NCBI GenBank assembly: GCA_023853785.1
Contig: JAJIRX010000106.1
Coordinates: 1 to 59,246 of the forward strand
Direction: 5' to 3'
DNA from: Psilocybe azurescens
Taxonomy: Eukaryota; Basidiomycota; Agaricomycetes; Agaricales; Agrocybaceae
DNA: 59,246 nucleotides
Positions 22,820 through 33,929 of this stretch are shown here, piece after piece. The stretch's first letter is position 1; every line of letters begins with the position of its first letter. Under the pieces are notes generated by a model. The model worked only from the letters and a program-made list of their open reading frames with translations, was not told the DNA's origin and searched no databases. Made by a program: the position numbers and the translations under genes.

Positions 22820-23913
22820 ATGGTCATTTCACTCCAACAAGAGCACAAACGCACTATGCAAACCATATTAGATCGCTGGACCGACATACTCCAGCCCATA
22901 TTTTATTCACTCCTATGGCTTTTAGGCCTGCAATCCGATCTCGACCTGTCGCCAGGCTCATGCATTCGTACCTCACCAACTATCACGGCTCTAGTTTCAT
23001 GCTTGGATACGTTCACTGTTCCTCATTTGTATTATGACAACACAACATACAGTCTGGCCCAGCCTGTTGGAAGCCAACGAAGAGATTGGAAACTCGCGGT
23101 GACTACCCTTCTCTCGGTCGACGGGGATTGTTCTGCGACATCAGTTCATTTGTCTCTCCAAGGCTTGTATGCCATTGAGCCATTTGGAGATTTCTGCGTT
23201 TTGTATGAGACGGCCTCGAGGTCTGGTACCTACGTCAAGGGATGGGGTTTTATGATCGTTCCAGCATTTCGACCGCTAGTTTCTCGAAGTGTCCATATTT
23301 CGGCCCCCATCCAGGTTATGATCTTGGCACCGTCCAACAAGCCGCATATATCTTCCAGTCCACAGGCTCTAATAGCCTCCTCGTAACCGGACGTACCCGC
23401 ACGGCCTACTTGAACAATTCAAATTGTATTCTTCCAGTTTCAGCTTCCCAGGATTACTATCGAACGGATCCAGCACATAATGACGTAATTCATTCGTTTT
23501 GCAACCCTACATACGCGATTTGACACTATGCACTTTTTCTGTAGGAAGAACCTTTCTTTGACGCAAATGTCGCTATATATGAATGGCAGCACCAACGACT
23601 AGGATGTCCCCCTTCTTCCTGCGGTTTTCTGCAACTTCACGGGAAAGGAGCCTCAACGTGTTCTTCCGACCAGATATTCCTTTCATCCGGTATTGGTGAG
23701 ATTAGACTAATGACATTTTGGAAGTAGAAGCTTGCTTAAAATTCAATAGGAAACTCGTCCTCTTCGCAGGCTTGGTACACTGACGATGTTGATCGTCCAA
23801 TAAAACGACTGCAGCAAAATTTGCAGGATAACTTTCCATCATGGAGAATCTCGCTTCCTTCCGACAGTACTTGTCCTTTGACGGCCACCAAAAACGTCGT
23901 GGGAGGTACTTGA
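22820..23913 (+). CDS. Unknown conserved protein with HPGYDLGT / DPAHND motifs (one homopolymer frameshift)
   Basis: Start ATG at 22820. Exons are 22820-23484, 23545-23695 and 23750-23913; the introns (23485-23544, 23696-23749) have GT-AG ends and joining them is in frame. A hydrophobic stretch IFYSLLWLLGL at about residues 23-33 could be a signal anchor. Conserved-looking motifs are KGWGFMIVP, PHPGYDLGTVQQAA, LLVTGRTR, YYRTDPAHND and LHGKGASTCSSD. These recall a fungal and bacterial family of unassigned function; that is memory, not a search. His and Asp in these motifs could bind metal. At the C5 run 23304-23308 the frame slips by one; six C would give continuous protein. It is the first gene to the right of the decayed duplicate. 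Confidence 0.75.
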
Positions 23914-24116
23914 ATGGAATCCATATTCCACGTGTGTGCAGTACAGCAGCGACCAGTAAGATTGCTACTGGAGAATTCTTGCACGCCGAACAAGCAAGCC
24001 TTCCCCGCGATCCACAAAATTATGATGCCTGGTCGCGTGCCGTACTGGAAACCTTTGATGCTACTTGTGCAGATGGCATGGTCATGAATCCCGGAGCACC
24101 GGCAATTTAAGAGCTG

Positions 24117-24916
24117 ATCGGAGACTTGATGTCGAAGCAAAACGATTGACTTAGAGTTAGACTAGTAGATAGATGGCTTGTAGTAAGGACGTATTTTTCT
24201 GTACCCAAGGTACCTTCACGTTGTAGTCTACAGATCTGAAAATGATAGATGCATAGCACGAAAACCATGGGTTTCCATCCTTTTTAATTGTGACAAGCCA
24301 TGACATTTCTAGAGAGAGGAAGAATAGGATATCCTGAGCCCTCAATATTTTATCTATATTCGCCACTGCTTGTTATCGTTACGGAATGTCACTCTTCAAA
24401 AGGTTGTATCATAAAAGGTAGGGTACGAAACGTCCAAATTACGGCCGGCGTTTCAACCTCCAGTTTCAACTAGGTACAGTAGAAAGATCACCGCAAGGGG
24501 GATAAAAAGCCGCCATCTCAGGTCAGAATTTAGGGTGGAATTTACCACCTCACGAGGGCCTTGGTGGGATACATCTTCGAGTCCAATCCAATCTCCACCG
24601 GCCTCAAAATACGTACGAGTCAGGATTGCAAGAACCCTCGCTAGTATGATGGCTGACAAACTTCCTGACGGCCCAGGTGCACCGTTGGATGTCCTGCTTT
24701 CCCTCTTGGTCATGTTCTGTGGTTTGATTGCGAGCTTGTTGAATAAGAATTCGTCAAACTGTTGGATATCTATCTGTAACGGTCTCTCCCATCTCCCCAG
24801 TAACGATTTTTAACAATGATATACCATACATACGACATAGATGGTGTAACCCTTGACCTTCCCTATTCCACATATTATGATCTGACCGGCCCATTATGTA
24901 TTGGTCTCGCTTTCTT
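24117..24916. other. Intergenic region between the HPGYDLGT gene and the first seven-helix gene
   Basis: About 800 bp lie between the convergent genes. A plus-strand open stretch at 23841-24110 overlaps the end of the unknown gene in another frame and is not supported as a gene. Nothing else is recognised. Confidence 0.4.
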
Positions 24917-26145
24917 TCAACCCGATGTTAAACTGGAGCTTCCCAAATTCGAACTAACAAGATTTATCGACCCAATCGTGCCTACATCGCCACTGGTATT
25001 TATACCAACATTTCGGGCGAATTCAATCGACACATCGCGTGGGAAGGGGCCAGCTATGTCCTTGGGGGTGCGCCCTTGCCGTGTGGCTCGCCAGACTGTC
25101 GCAAAAAGTACCCCTATTATTTGAATATAGATGTTGGAAACAATCACAATCAAGTAATGGGTTCCATTAGGGTCCTTGAAGAAGAGAATGAGAAGTACGA
25201 TGTCGACCACGCAGGGAAACACGAAATTTGTTGCTGCAATCCAGAACAGCGCAGCAAGTGCGTCAGGATATGAAGCTGATAGCCAGGCGATTCAGGTCAT
25301 CAGATGAAGAGGATTAAACCGGGCTGACACTCACATTTCATACTTAGCCTCGATATTGTCGTGAAGTCATCTGATCTGTTGGCCCTCAGCCTCCAAAGGA
25401 ATAAACACGAGCACATCCTGGTGAACACAAAATTAATCAGTTGAATGGAGTCTGCTGTGAAGGGTTTGTGGTATATATCTTACGTATTGTCTACCAATTG
25501 CAAGGACCACTCTATTGTCGAGCCAACTAGATGTCTAACGGCGGGCTCATATTGCGAAGTATCCTGAGCCAATGGTTTGGTTACCGAAGCGAACTGGCAC
25601 ATGAATACGACTATGTTCGCAAGTCGGGCAAGTTTGAAAAGAACGAGGGGAACCATTATCCCAAACCACATGCGTGTGGAAGTAGTGCTTCTAGGGAACA
25701 CTACCGCGACTCTGAAGAAGAGGACAGAGTCCACGAAGAGACCGACTATCGTGATAATATAAGTATATACCAGGACTTCAGCCCGATTGAGACCCTTTAG
25801 AGGATTCAGAAGTCCGTCCGTCTGTATGACAATTTATGTCGAGAATACGTAAATGGGAGCTTTCTGCTCTCGTATATAGATGTCACTTGCCTGAATTGCA
25901 ACATTCAAAATCCCTAGGGCAACGCCAATGCTGATTCCAATCGCATTGCTGATAAATATTGCCGACCTTCGTAGAGCTTTCGAGGACGTATAGAAGAGCA
26001 CTATTAGCAAAGGTATTGCGACTCCCAGCCACACAGAGCAAACAAGTAAAATATACACCGCCGGTCTTATACCGTCGATGTATGCTGCCACTGCAGGAGG
26101 GAGCTGGATGTCGGTGGTAGTGTTTGAATTCGTCGTGGTGTTCAT
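24917..26145 (-). CDS. Seven-helix membrane protein (receptor-like), four exons
   Basis: Exons on the minus strand are 26145-25849, 25794-25484, 25417-25335 and 25275-24917. All introns are GT-AG, 54-66 bp, and the joined frame gives 349 residues. Hydrophobic segments: IRPAVYILLVCSVWLGV; IFISNAIGISIGVALGI; VYTYIITIVGLFVDSVLFF; MWFGIMVPLVLFKLA; a weaker one near the exon 2/3 join; ALFWIAATNFVFPCVVD; and YLIVIVSNIYIQIIGVLF. The N-terminus is short and Asn/Thr-rich (glycosylation-like), suggesting it faces outward. The layout resembles the large seven-helix families of Agaricomycetes with unknown ligands. It is not a clear pheromone receptor or G-protein-coupled receptor by motif. A related but divergent gene lies at 30379. 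Confidence 0.8.
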
Positions 26146-28109
26146 AGGAGAATAGGCTTGGTTGGGATGCGATAATTTTGAGGTTTGACTGAAAGGCTCG
26201 TAATGTCGTCTTCATATAGGTTTTCACCAGCGCCTGTGAGGAAATCAGCATCTGAAGCAGTCAAGAGTAACTGAAGGCAATTTGATTTCCCCGGCAAGCT
26301 CCATTCCAACAGCTGTGTGTGCTATTTATAGCCTTTAGCTTCCAGAGTCGTTCTCCAGACCAGTGCATTCCCGCATCGGCAAAACGGCGCAGACCATACA
26401 TTGCAATACAAAGTCCTTGTAAGGTAGCTAAGGGCACTAATGCCCAAAAGGCAATGAATAGTCAAACCTGAAGACTACATTTTGGCAAGGACCTGTAATC
26501 ATTAACTATTTATAAAACCTTGGTTTACCTTGTAAGGTGGCCTGAAAATTGGTTACCTTACATTAGAAAATAAGGATGTCCTGCTATACCGAGGTTGGGA
26601 ATTTAAAACTGTGGGCCACTCCCCATTCATTCATTTATTTATTTACCTGAATGCCATCACATCTCATACCCCTCTACACTATATTATTTAATGATTACTA
26701 CTTGCCGGAATTGAACCATCGACCGCACGAATCCCCACTGATGTCTCACTAACTACTATACCAAATCGTCATTCTGAATTATACGACGTGATCAAATATG
26801 TACCGATTTAGTCATCACAAACGCTTTCGAGATCATGTACTCTCGAAGGCCGATATTTGTTGTATACGGTCACTCCTCTTCTATATTCATGAGCTTTCTT
26901 TCTAATGTACAAACCGGCTGTGCATTTTGATTGTAATATACTCTGTTTTCCGCTTCCAAAGTTCTATGAGCTGTGGGACCACTGCCAGTCGCACCGGACT
27001 GTGGCTCATTGTGATGCTGACTCGCCGTTTCACCCCAAATAGGCTCAATGCTACTCAGGATAAGTCCACATTACAAACAACAGAAATAATCGCCCTACAA
27101 TAGATTGAAGTTCTAATGATTAGCATGCCTTACATACAAAGCTCATCCTTGCGGTATATTACAAGAAATTACAAAGGATGGCCAAAGAATGCTACATGCA
27201 CAAATGGTCTTCAAAATATTATCGCCCAGTGTAAGGTTGTGCGAATACTTTACTTCGAATTGGATACTGCCTGAAATCTTGCTCAGTTAATTTAAAGTAC
27301 TGATTTAATTAACGGGCAAGGTAATCTAATGCTAATGATATTGCGACCTTCCAATGAATAACAAAAGATTCGATCAGCCATATATGGCAAAACATAATCA
27401 CGTTGTGTTTGACATACCTTATATAGGTCACTTTGCAATGTTTTGTTTTAGCGGTTTTGCCGATGCGCAACCTCTTCTCCACTGGTCATCATTATCTCAT
27501 ATCATCCTTTCAATCACAATTCTGATGTAACGGTGGAATATGCCAAAGGAGACCGTATCACACAATTGAACCATCGAGATTGAAAGTCTATATTCGGATT
27601 GAATCAATCGCCCACTGGTGGCAGAGAAGCGGACACAGATATGGACATCATGCGGGCATTAACTGTTCTTACAGAAGGAGTACATAAGTATCAGCCATGC
27701 TACTATCGGCACTCCCAGGATATCTCCATCGCGGGTGAACTTTAGCCTGACAGGTGTAACACCCCTTTAAACTCTAGAAAAGGAAAGCAAATACACATCG
27801 ATGCGGAACTTTTACAATATGGAATGTACACAAGCATCAAGCACGGGGATACACACATTAACTTCCGATGAAATAAATTGTTCTACAGAGCACCCGATAT
27901 TTACGGGAATTGGTCTGGGCCGTCTGGATGCAGGACGAAAACTTATATTCCCTGTAATCCTAAAGTCTGTCTGTGTCTCGCATATTTTTGGTTTCTCGAC
28001 GGTCCAAATATCCATGATACCTTCCTTTTATTCAGCGGCAGCATAAGGGCAAAATCTGCAAGTGGTCTACCGCAATAATTCAATGTGTGCAGTGCTTTAC
28101 ACACAAGTA
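26146..28109. other. Intergenic region, holds one SINE
   Basis: Nearly 2 kb without a convincing gene, between a seven-helix gene and a P450 gene, both on the minus strand. It contains the SINE-like unit at 26624-26769. Short open frames at 27800-28080 lack introns, motifs or start context and are not annotated. Confidence 0.5.
26624..26769 (-). mobile_element. tRNA-derived SINE-like element, about 146 bp
   Basis: On the minus strand it begins ACGATTTGGTATAGTAG, with an A-box-like GGTATAGTAGTTAGTG, then a B-box GGTTCAATTCC (plus 26707-26717). The acceptor-like 7-mers ACGATTT and AAGTAGT can pair at 6 of 7 positions. The anticodon arm does not fold cleanly. Downstream it ends in a TAAATAAATAAATGAATGAATG-type simple tail (plus 26624-26645), a typical SINE 3' end. 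I read it as a SINE with a tRNA-related head, not a working tRNA gene. Confidence 0.6.
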
Positions 28110-29689
28110 CTATTCCTTCGTACATGTAGTGCTACGCGGGGAAAGGTTGATAACGAGATCATTGGCCGTCTTTAGCCAAGGAGAGAAAGAGATTGGGTTG
28201 GCTCTTAGAACTTTGTCCGAAGCAGCGCTTAGATTTATATCAAAGGAGTGTATGCTGAGAATGACAACCATGCGAATGATGTGCATGGCTAGATGCTTCC
28301 CCGCGCACTAGGGAGAGCAATCAATTAAAGAAGGAATAATAATATGGGTTTCACGTACGGCATGTTGCCCTGCACCGAACACGTATAGTGCCCCGCCTGC
28401 TGTAGAGCTTATGAATCTGTCCGCTTTGAAACTGTGAGGGTGGTCGAATTGTTCCGACGATAGGCTCAGGCTTGGAGCATCTGGCGCAACAAAATCACCT
28501 TTGCGGATATATATTTCTCGATTTTTATCCATTAAGATTACGTCTCTCTGAGCAACACGCATCAACGGAACCTGCGTTTTTGTTCGTAGGACCTCTTCAA
28601 TCACCGAGTTAAGATTTGGTACCATATTTTTGAAGTCCCTGCTGAGTATGTCGTCGGGCGTCAACTGATCCGTGGCGAGGCGTATCTCATGCTCTACGGA
28701 CTTGTAGACATGGCTATCTCCCAAAAGGTGGCCCATTACCCATGTACAAATGCTCATGAGGTTGGAGGTTGCACCCCACAGGATCGGAATCATATATCGT
28801 GGAATTTCTTCCCGAGAGAAATCATCAGACTTCATATCCCTTACGATTTCTGATACAAAGTCGGCAGATCCATACAGATAGCCGTCTCCCTTTTCTTCCC
28901 ATTTCAGAGCTAGGTGCGCCGCAAAAGTATTGTACAGTCTCTCTCGCGCACGTATTGCGGAAGGGACGATGACCTCCAGGCCGTACATTATCGTGGCCAT
29001 ATGAGTATCCAGTAAGTTCCCGTCGTCGAATATGTCTGGAAAATGAGGACCGAAGAAAAAGGTGGTTATGGTTTGAAAGACGACGTGACGAGTGAAGAAA
29101 GTCATGGACAAGTTGCCACCGACGTCGACATTGTCTACTGCGATATAGATTTGGCGGAGGATGATTGCGTTTATATGTGGACCGCGTAGGAGGATTTCTC
29201 TAGGAGAAAATGCGCGATATAGGGTTCGGAATGCCCTTTGGTGTAATAGTTCGTAGATGCGCTTACATCTATCAGGATCGGCATGATGTCCAGCCATGGT
29301 ATGCATCTGCTGGTTCTCTATTACTGCGAATGCTCCTCTTCTCTCGTGCTTGAAGAGATCTTTGAGGGCACCTGGGGACGAGATCATGATCACTCGTAGG
29401 CCACAGGCGCGGAATCCAAAAATTGGTCCAAGTTCAAAACTAAAAATCGAAGGAAAAATTGTCAGATAGATAAGAACATAGCTATATACACTGTATACTT
29501 GCCTGCATGCTTGTAAAAAGCTCTCGGACCAGAGCGCGCATACTGAAGTACGCATCCGAACCAAGGCAGCCAATGTCTTACGAATGTAATTTCGGGTTGG
29601 ACATTCCGAACTCGCTTTCGAAGACTCAAGTGCGTGAGATACGCAATAGAAGAGATCCCCAACGCAAGGTATAGGGGATGGGCATACAT
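28110..29689 (-). CDS. Cytochrome P450 (CYP7/CYP8-like), intact, 489 aa
   Basis: Exons on the minus strand are 29689-29499, 29439-28359 and 28307-28110; introns of 59 and 51 bp are GT-AG and the joined frame is open for 489 residues, a normal P450 length. There is an N-terminal membrane anchor (LYLALGISSIAYLTHL). The I helix reads ILWGATSNLMSICTW, the ExxR is EEVLR, the PERF-like region FKADRF. The haem loop FGAGQHACAGKHLAMH is completed only by splicing, because the intron falls just before the Cys codon. Reading through that intron would lose the haem cysteine. The GAT-N I helix lacks the acid/Thr pair and resembles CYP7/CYP8-type sterol hydroxylases and prostacyclin synthases. The substrate is not known; a sterol, terpenoid or fatty-acid derivative is an inference. 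Confidence 0.92.
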
Positions 29690-30378
29690 AATGATATAAG
29701 CAAATGAGTATCTGTGCGTTAGATAGGGGCGCACAAGGTTGCGGGGAGAAAACTTGCTCAAGATGTAGATTATAAAATACATATATTTTGGGTTATATCA
29801 CCTGGATCACGCACCGAAAGCGCCGACTACTATGATTCCTCCATTACAGCTTCAATTCCATACTGCTAGTGGACCAAGTTATGAGCTGTCGAAAAATCAT
29901 CATGAATTGATGAACAAAAGTAAAATTGCTTAGACTGGCAACAATGATCTTTATGGCAACAAATATGATCATGACGCCGACGTGGTCGTCATGAAGCTGG
30001 CGGAAACCTTGTCTAGTGTAATATGTGCATGTGCAATTGACAAAGGATTCAATATTCATAGCTATTTGACTACATTGAGAAGGAGGCTGTACCGACGCAA
30101 GCTTGTCTGCTTTCTGGGGTCCACGTTTCAGCGTTCCAACTATGTACAAACTCATTAAGTGTTAGTCTGCATGTGACGAACTATTCCAGTGCATCGACAA
30201 GGTTGTTCCGCCGATGCTAAATCTATTCACCTTCTTTGATAGCTAACCTTTGCCACGATGCAATTGTTCAATAGCACCTTCATGTCCGGATTCACATCAT
30301 TCTGTCGCAAACTTTAAGTCCGTTCAGCGTCTCTCTTGTGTAACCTCTTCACAACCATTGACAGTGCGCTAATCCAAC

Positions 30379-31292
30379 ATGCTTGCCATACTTTTCTGTT
30401 TGACCTGGACACTACCGCCAATTTTCATGCCTTTTTCCCTCTATGCTCTACCAGCAAGTGTACGTGGAAAGACATCCAAAGTTGGCCGCTATACATTAAC
30501 AATATGTACTGGTATTACAATGGGAGCTGTAAACCTGCTCATTTTGGTAAGCTACATTCCTCTGCCCTGGTAAATGCCATCAATACCCACATTATACTAA
30601 TCGTTCTTATCATTTATCAGCATGGAAAACCCATAGAAAGCTTGGCGCACCCGGACGATATGATGCGCTATATACTATCGCAGACCATGCTTGAGCTTTT
30701 TCTCGACATTATCACTGTCTATAGGCTGTCCATCGTCATTCCCTTTGCTATCAGTCCAGAACTATTGGCGCGGTGGATGTCTTTGCCCCTTTTAACGTTC
30801 AAGATAACTCGGATGACTACCATTATATCCCTCATTAATCGTCATTCACCGACTAGCGTTCATTTCACTCTTTTCTCTGTTCCTCTCACAAGTTTTCTGG
30901 GTGATCTCCACTCATACCTTTGGACATGTAGTCGCCTTCTGTAAGTGCTTCACTGTCTTCGTCATGTCCCTATATTGACTTGAATGTGTTCTCAGTACAC
31001 TGATCTTGTTGTTCCTCTGGAAGGTACATCAGACCAGATCGCTTGCTGTCAAGTTCCAAAGCAAAAATGGTATGTATCTCGAGCTGGTGAATGTGGTTGA
31101 GACTACTTACATGCAAATCTCCTTCCTACAGTATTCGCCTGTGTGATCTGGATTATTGGATCCAATATAGATATTCTTACATCTCTGGTGTATAGCAGAG
31201 ACACTCAAGTAACATCAAAGAATTTACTGATGGTCCTTAGTTCCAACATATACACAGAGGTGGCCGGTATGGTTATCCACAACAAATTGTGA
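30379..31292 (+). CDS. Second seven-helix membrane protein, four exons, 240 aa
   Basis: Exons are 30379-30546, 30621-30940, 30996-31069 and 31132-31292; all introns (55-74 bp) are GT-AG and the joined frame runs to a TGA at 31290. Hydrophobic segments include MLAILFCLTWTLPPIFM, YTLTICTGITMGAVNLLIL, QTMLELFLDIITVYRL, LTLILLFLWKV, VFACVIWIIGSNIDIL and LLMVLSSNIYTEVAGMV. Spacing and the motif ELFLDIITVYRLSIVIP parallel VDSVLFFRVAVVFP of the gene at 24917-26145, so the two look like distant members of one family. It is shorter than that protein (240 against 349), mainly at both ends. It lies divergently from the P450 at 28110-29689, with about 690 bp between their starts. Confidence 0.78.
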
Positions 31293-31551
31293 GGCTCCTC
31301 AAAGTAAAAAGATGGTCTTGATAGCTAGTGGTATTTGCATTGACTTATTTTTGTTTTGGAGTTCATATCCTTTATTAAGTATGCAAAAAACTTGAGCTAG
31401 GCTCATTAAGCTGCAAATGATATTTTACTGCTTGTACGGAAGATTTCAAGAAGATATGGTTTTTATATAGGCTGCTTTTGGAATAATTTGTCTTATGGAG
31501 GAAACAATTTGAAAAATGACGTATGTCCCCAGGCGTACTTTAAGATACTCC

Positions 31552-31719
31552 GGTACGTAATGTCTAACGGGGATATGTGGACATTAGATGGCATTGAGCG
31601 GCAGTCATCAGAGGTTCAGCAATTTACTTTTTGGGGGTACGTAATGTCTAACGGGGATACGTGGACATCGGATGTTATTGAGCGGTGGTCATCAGAAGTT
31701 TAGCAATCTACTTTTTGGA
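31552..31719 (+). repeat. 84-bp unit in two tandem copies
   Basis: GGTACGTAATGTCTAACGGG begins at 31552 and again at 31636. The two units differ at about a dozen sites, several of them C/T or G/A changes. It is AT-rich on both sides and no gene overlaps. Confidence 0.85.
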
Positions 31720-31982
31720 GTTGTGCAAGGGTAAAAGCGAACAAAAAGTGAGTGAGCGGCAATTAAAAAAAAGTTCACTGTTTTGACTAAAAAAGAGGAA
31801 TTTTATGGGAAAATAATTTTACAAAGCCTGATCGGCCGTACATAGCGCTTTCCGTCATTTGTAATACACCTTATATAGATTTCATTCGGACCATTCTGCT
31901 TTTTGATTTACTGCTTGACTATAATAAGCTCAAAACCGTCAAAAAGTGAACAATTAAAATGCCAACTTGCTGCAAGTCTCTT

Positions 31983-33425
31983 AGATGACATCTGATCAAT
32001 TCGGAGAAAACCGACAACACGAGGCATGAAGACATGGCCCCTAGCTAACCTGGCAACCTCTTGGTTAACCTACATTATCCTTTTCGCTATGTTATTCAAG
32101 TTACCTTAGCATAATAGCTATGTACTGCCGATACAGTAGCGTCGAGCTTGGACGTGGCCATGCCTTTGTATTTCCCCCTGCTTTGAACTATCGCGCATAT
32201 ATTCGTCTACTGTGAAACGGAGACGACCATTCCTCTCGTCTCCGTTTTATGCTCTATCTTCGCTCTATGCACCACACACTCTCAACTTTCTGACATATTT
32301 CTGACGGTCCACGGAGCCATGTCTGTTATATCGGGTTCTGTGTTTGCACACGGTAGAAACATATCCTATCGACGTTAACAGTAAGGGATCTCTGCGTTTG
32401 GAGTAGAATGCAGTCGAACGAAACGGCGGCCATATCTGTACGGTAGTATATATATCTTACGGAGCCTATAGGAGGACTAGGTGCTCAAAGTGTGTCAAGC
32501 TCATCTTGTAATCTGTTCGCTTTTGACGATTTACATGCAGCTATTATCCCCCGCCGACGAAGTCAACAAGAGTCTGCTGTCTCCATTGAAAGTTCTGTCG
32601 GCTTTCGCCGATTCCCCACCTCCAACTCCCATCTGCTTTTCAAGTCTATTCAATCAGTTCAGCAATGCCGATGGCCGATGTGGAGTCCTTTCTGGTTACC
32701 CATCCCCACTGCCATCTTTCCCTTCAACCTCATAGCACCATTTGCATCAATATCGACGCCAGATAGCTTGTCTTGCCCAATTTCACCATCGATCGGATCC
32801 GCTGATGGTACACTTGGTCATCGTTTGCCAGGGCCACGGTATGCTCTGAATGGAAACACCGTGAAATTGATGTTGGACAACCTCATGGATACCGAACACT
32901 GATTTCAGGCTATCTTTCTAGTTTCATGTCTTCTGTGGCTCCGATAGTGTGCTCGAGGACTTGAGGCAGAATCTCAGGTTACAAACAAGTCTTTTTACGT
33001 TGTTCTGGACACATGCTTACTTGGTTTCCGAATACTGCTCATTAGACGAGTCGATGCGTCCCGAATCGCGCGAATGGGCTCAATGCTCCGCACGGGCCAC
33101 GGTCCACAGTGCTAGTCGAAGCGGAAAACGCTGTGTATAATCTGCAGAAGGTAACAGAAAACCTTATTATTCCTCTGGCTCAATATTACCTCTTATGCAA
33201 ACGGCGATCAGCGCCTTATTTTTCTCTACTGAAGAAATAATGAAAAGCCCAAAATTCACATGATGTCTATTTTTGGCAACATCTAGAATCCAATCACGTC
33301 AGATCCACATCTGAGTTGACTTGTACCAATCGGCACTGCACTCGCATCGAATGCCCACAACAGATACATTTTCGAACCTAAATAGGACCCAGGTCACCAG
33401 TCATCGTCATCTCCGACGGTGATGC
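31983..33425 (+). repeat. Dispersed direct repeat R2, copy 1
   Basis: The block starting ATCTGATCAATTCGGAG matches 41513 onward. The match covers 31983-32120, is interrupted by about 700 bp present only here (32121-32830), and resumes at 32831-33425 against 41761-42292 (shared words CTCCGCACGGGCCACG, GCGGAAAACGCTGTG, CTCAATATTACCTCTTAT). Open frames inside the extra 700 bp have no support as genes. No terminal repeats or target duplications were recognised, so its nature is unknown. Confidence 0.8.
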
Positions 33426-33870
33426 TGCATCATTGTATTACTGTGCTTCTGCACCATCGATGAAACTTTAAAAATGTTGCCCTCTTTCGTTATGCTTGTG
33501 ACGGGCTAATCCACATCCGGGCAACATTGTTGACTTGCGGTGCCACCAGGTCCCTACTAAACATGGCGGAGATACACATCAGGTTTTAACTTCTGCGTCC
33601 GAGGTTAACCCTGGTTAACATATTTCCAGAGGAGGCGCCCGCGGGCATTACAGAACATCCATTGACAAGTGACATCTGTTCAGTCTCTGTCGCAGAGAAC
33701 CCCAAGAACTCTCGGTATTCTTTGCATCATGATTGTAACAAATGGATCGTATCGCTGCACCTTCAAGTACACAGTCAAGTGACATTATCATAACACAGCA
33801 ATGCCTCCATACTTTTGAAGAATCAATGGGTCACTTCGTCCTTTAGGCATTTCACGACAACGACTGCGGT
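33426..33870. other. Upstream region of the second P450 gene
   Basis: Intergenic, no open frame of note. It ends at the TATA-like box upstream of the P450 start. Confidence 0.4.
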
Positions 33871-33879
33871 CTATATAAT
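33871..33879 (+). promoter_or_regulatory. TATA-like box of the second P450 gene
   Basis: CTATATAAT lies about 52 bp before the ATG at 33930, in a suitable place for a core promoter element. Confidence 0.45.
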
Positions 33880-33929
33880 CCCATGAAGATTGAGAAAGAC
33901 TCAATAAAAGTCTATTACTTCGGCGCTTG

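Noticed and set aside
26691..26769. A functional tRNA gene
   Set aside because: The anticodon arm does not fold, acceptor and T stems have mismatches, and the unit continues into a simple-sequence tail; a SINE fits better.
27801..28078. Small open frames between the SINE and the P450 stop
   Set aside because: Short, overlapping in both strands, without motif or splice support.
28308..28358. A P450 lacking its haem cysteine (reading through to a stop after FGAGQHAVRE)
   Set aside because: A 51-bp GT-AG intron at this point restores CAGKHLAMH in frame; the cysteine is present after splicing.
32481..32902. Two overlapping open frames of 84 and 136 residues inside R2 copy 1
   Set aside because: Absent from R2 copy 2, no motif, no intron evidence and inconsistent between frames.
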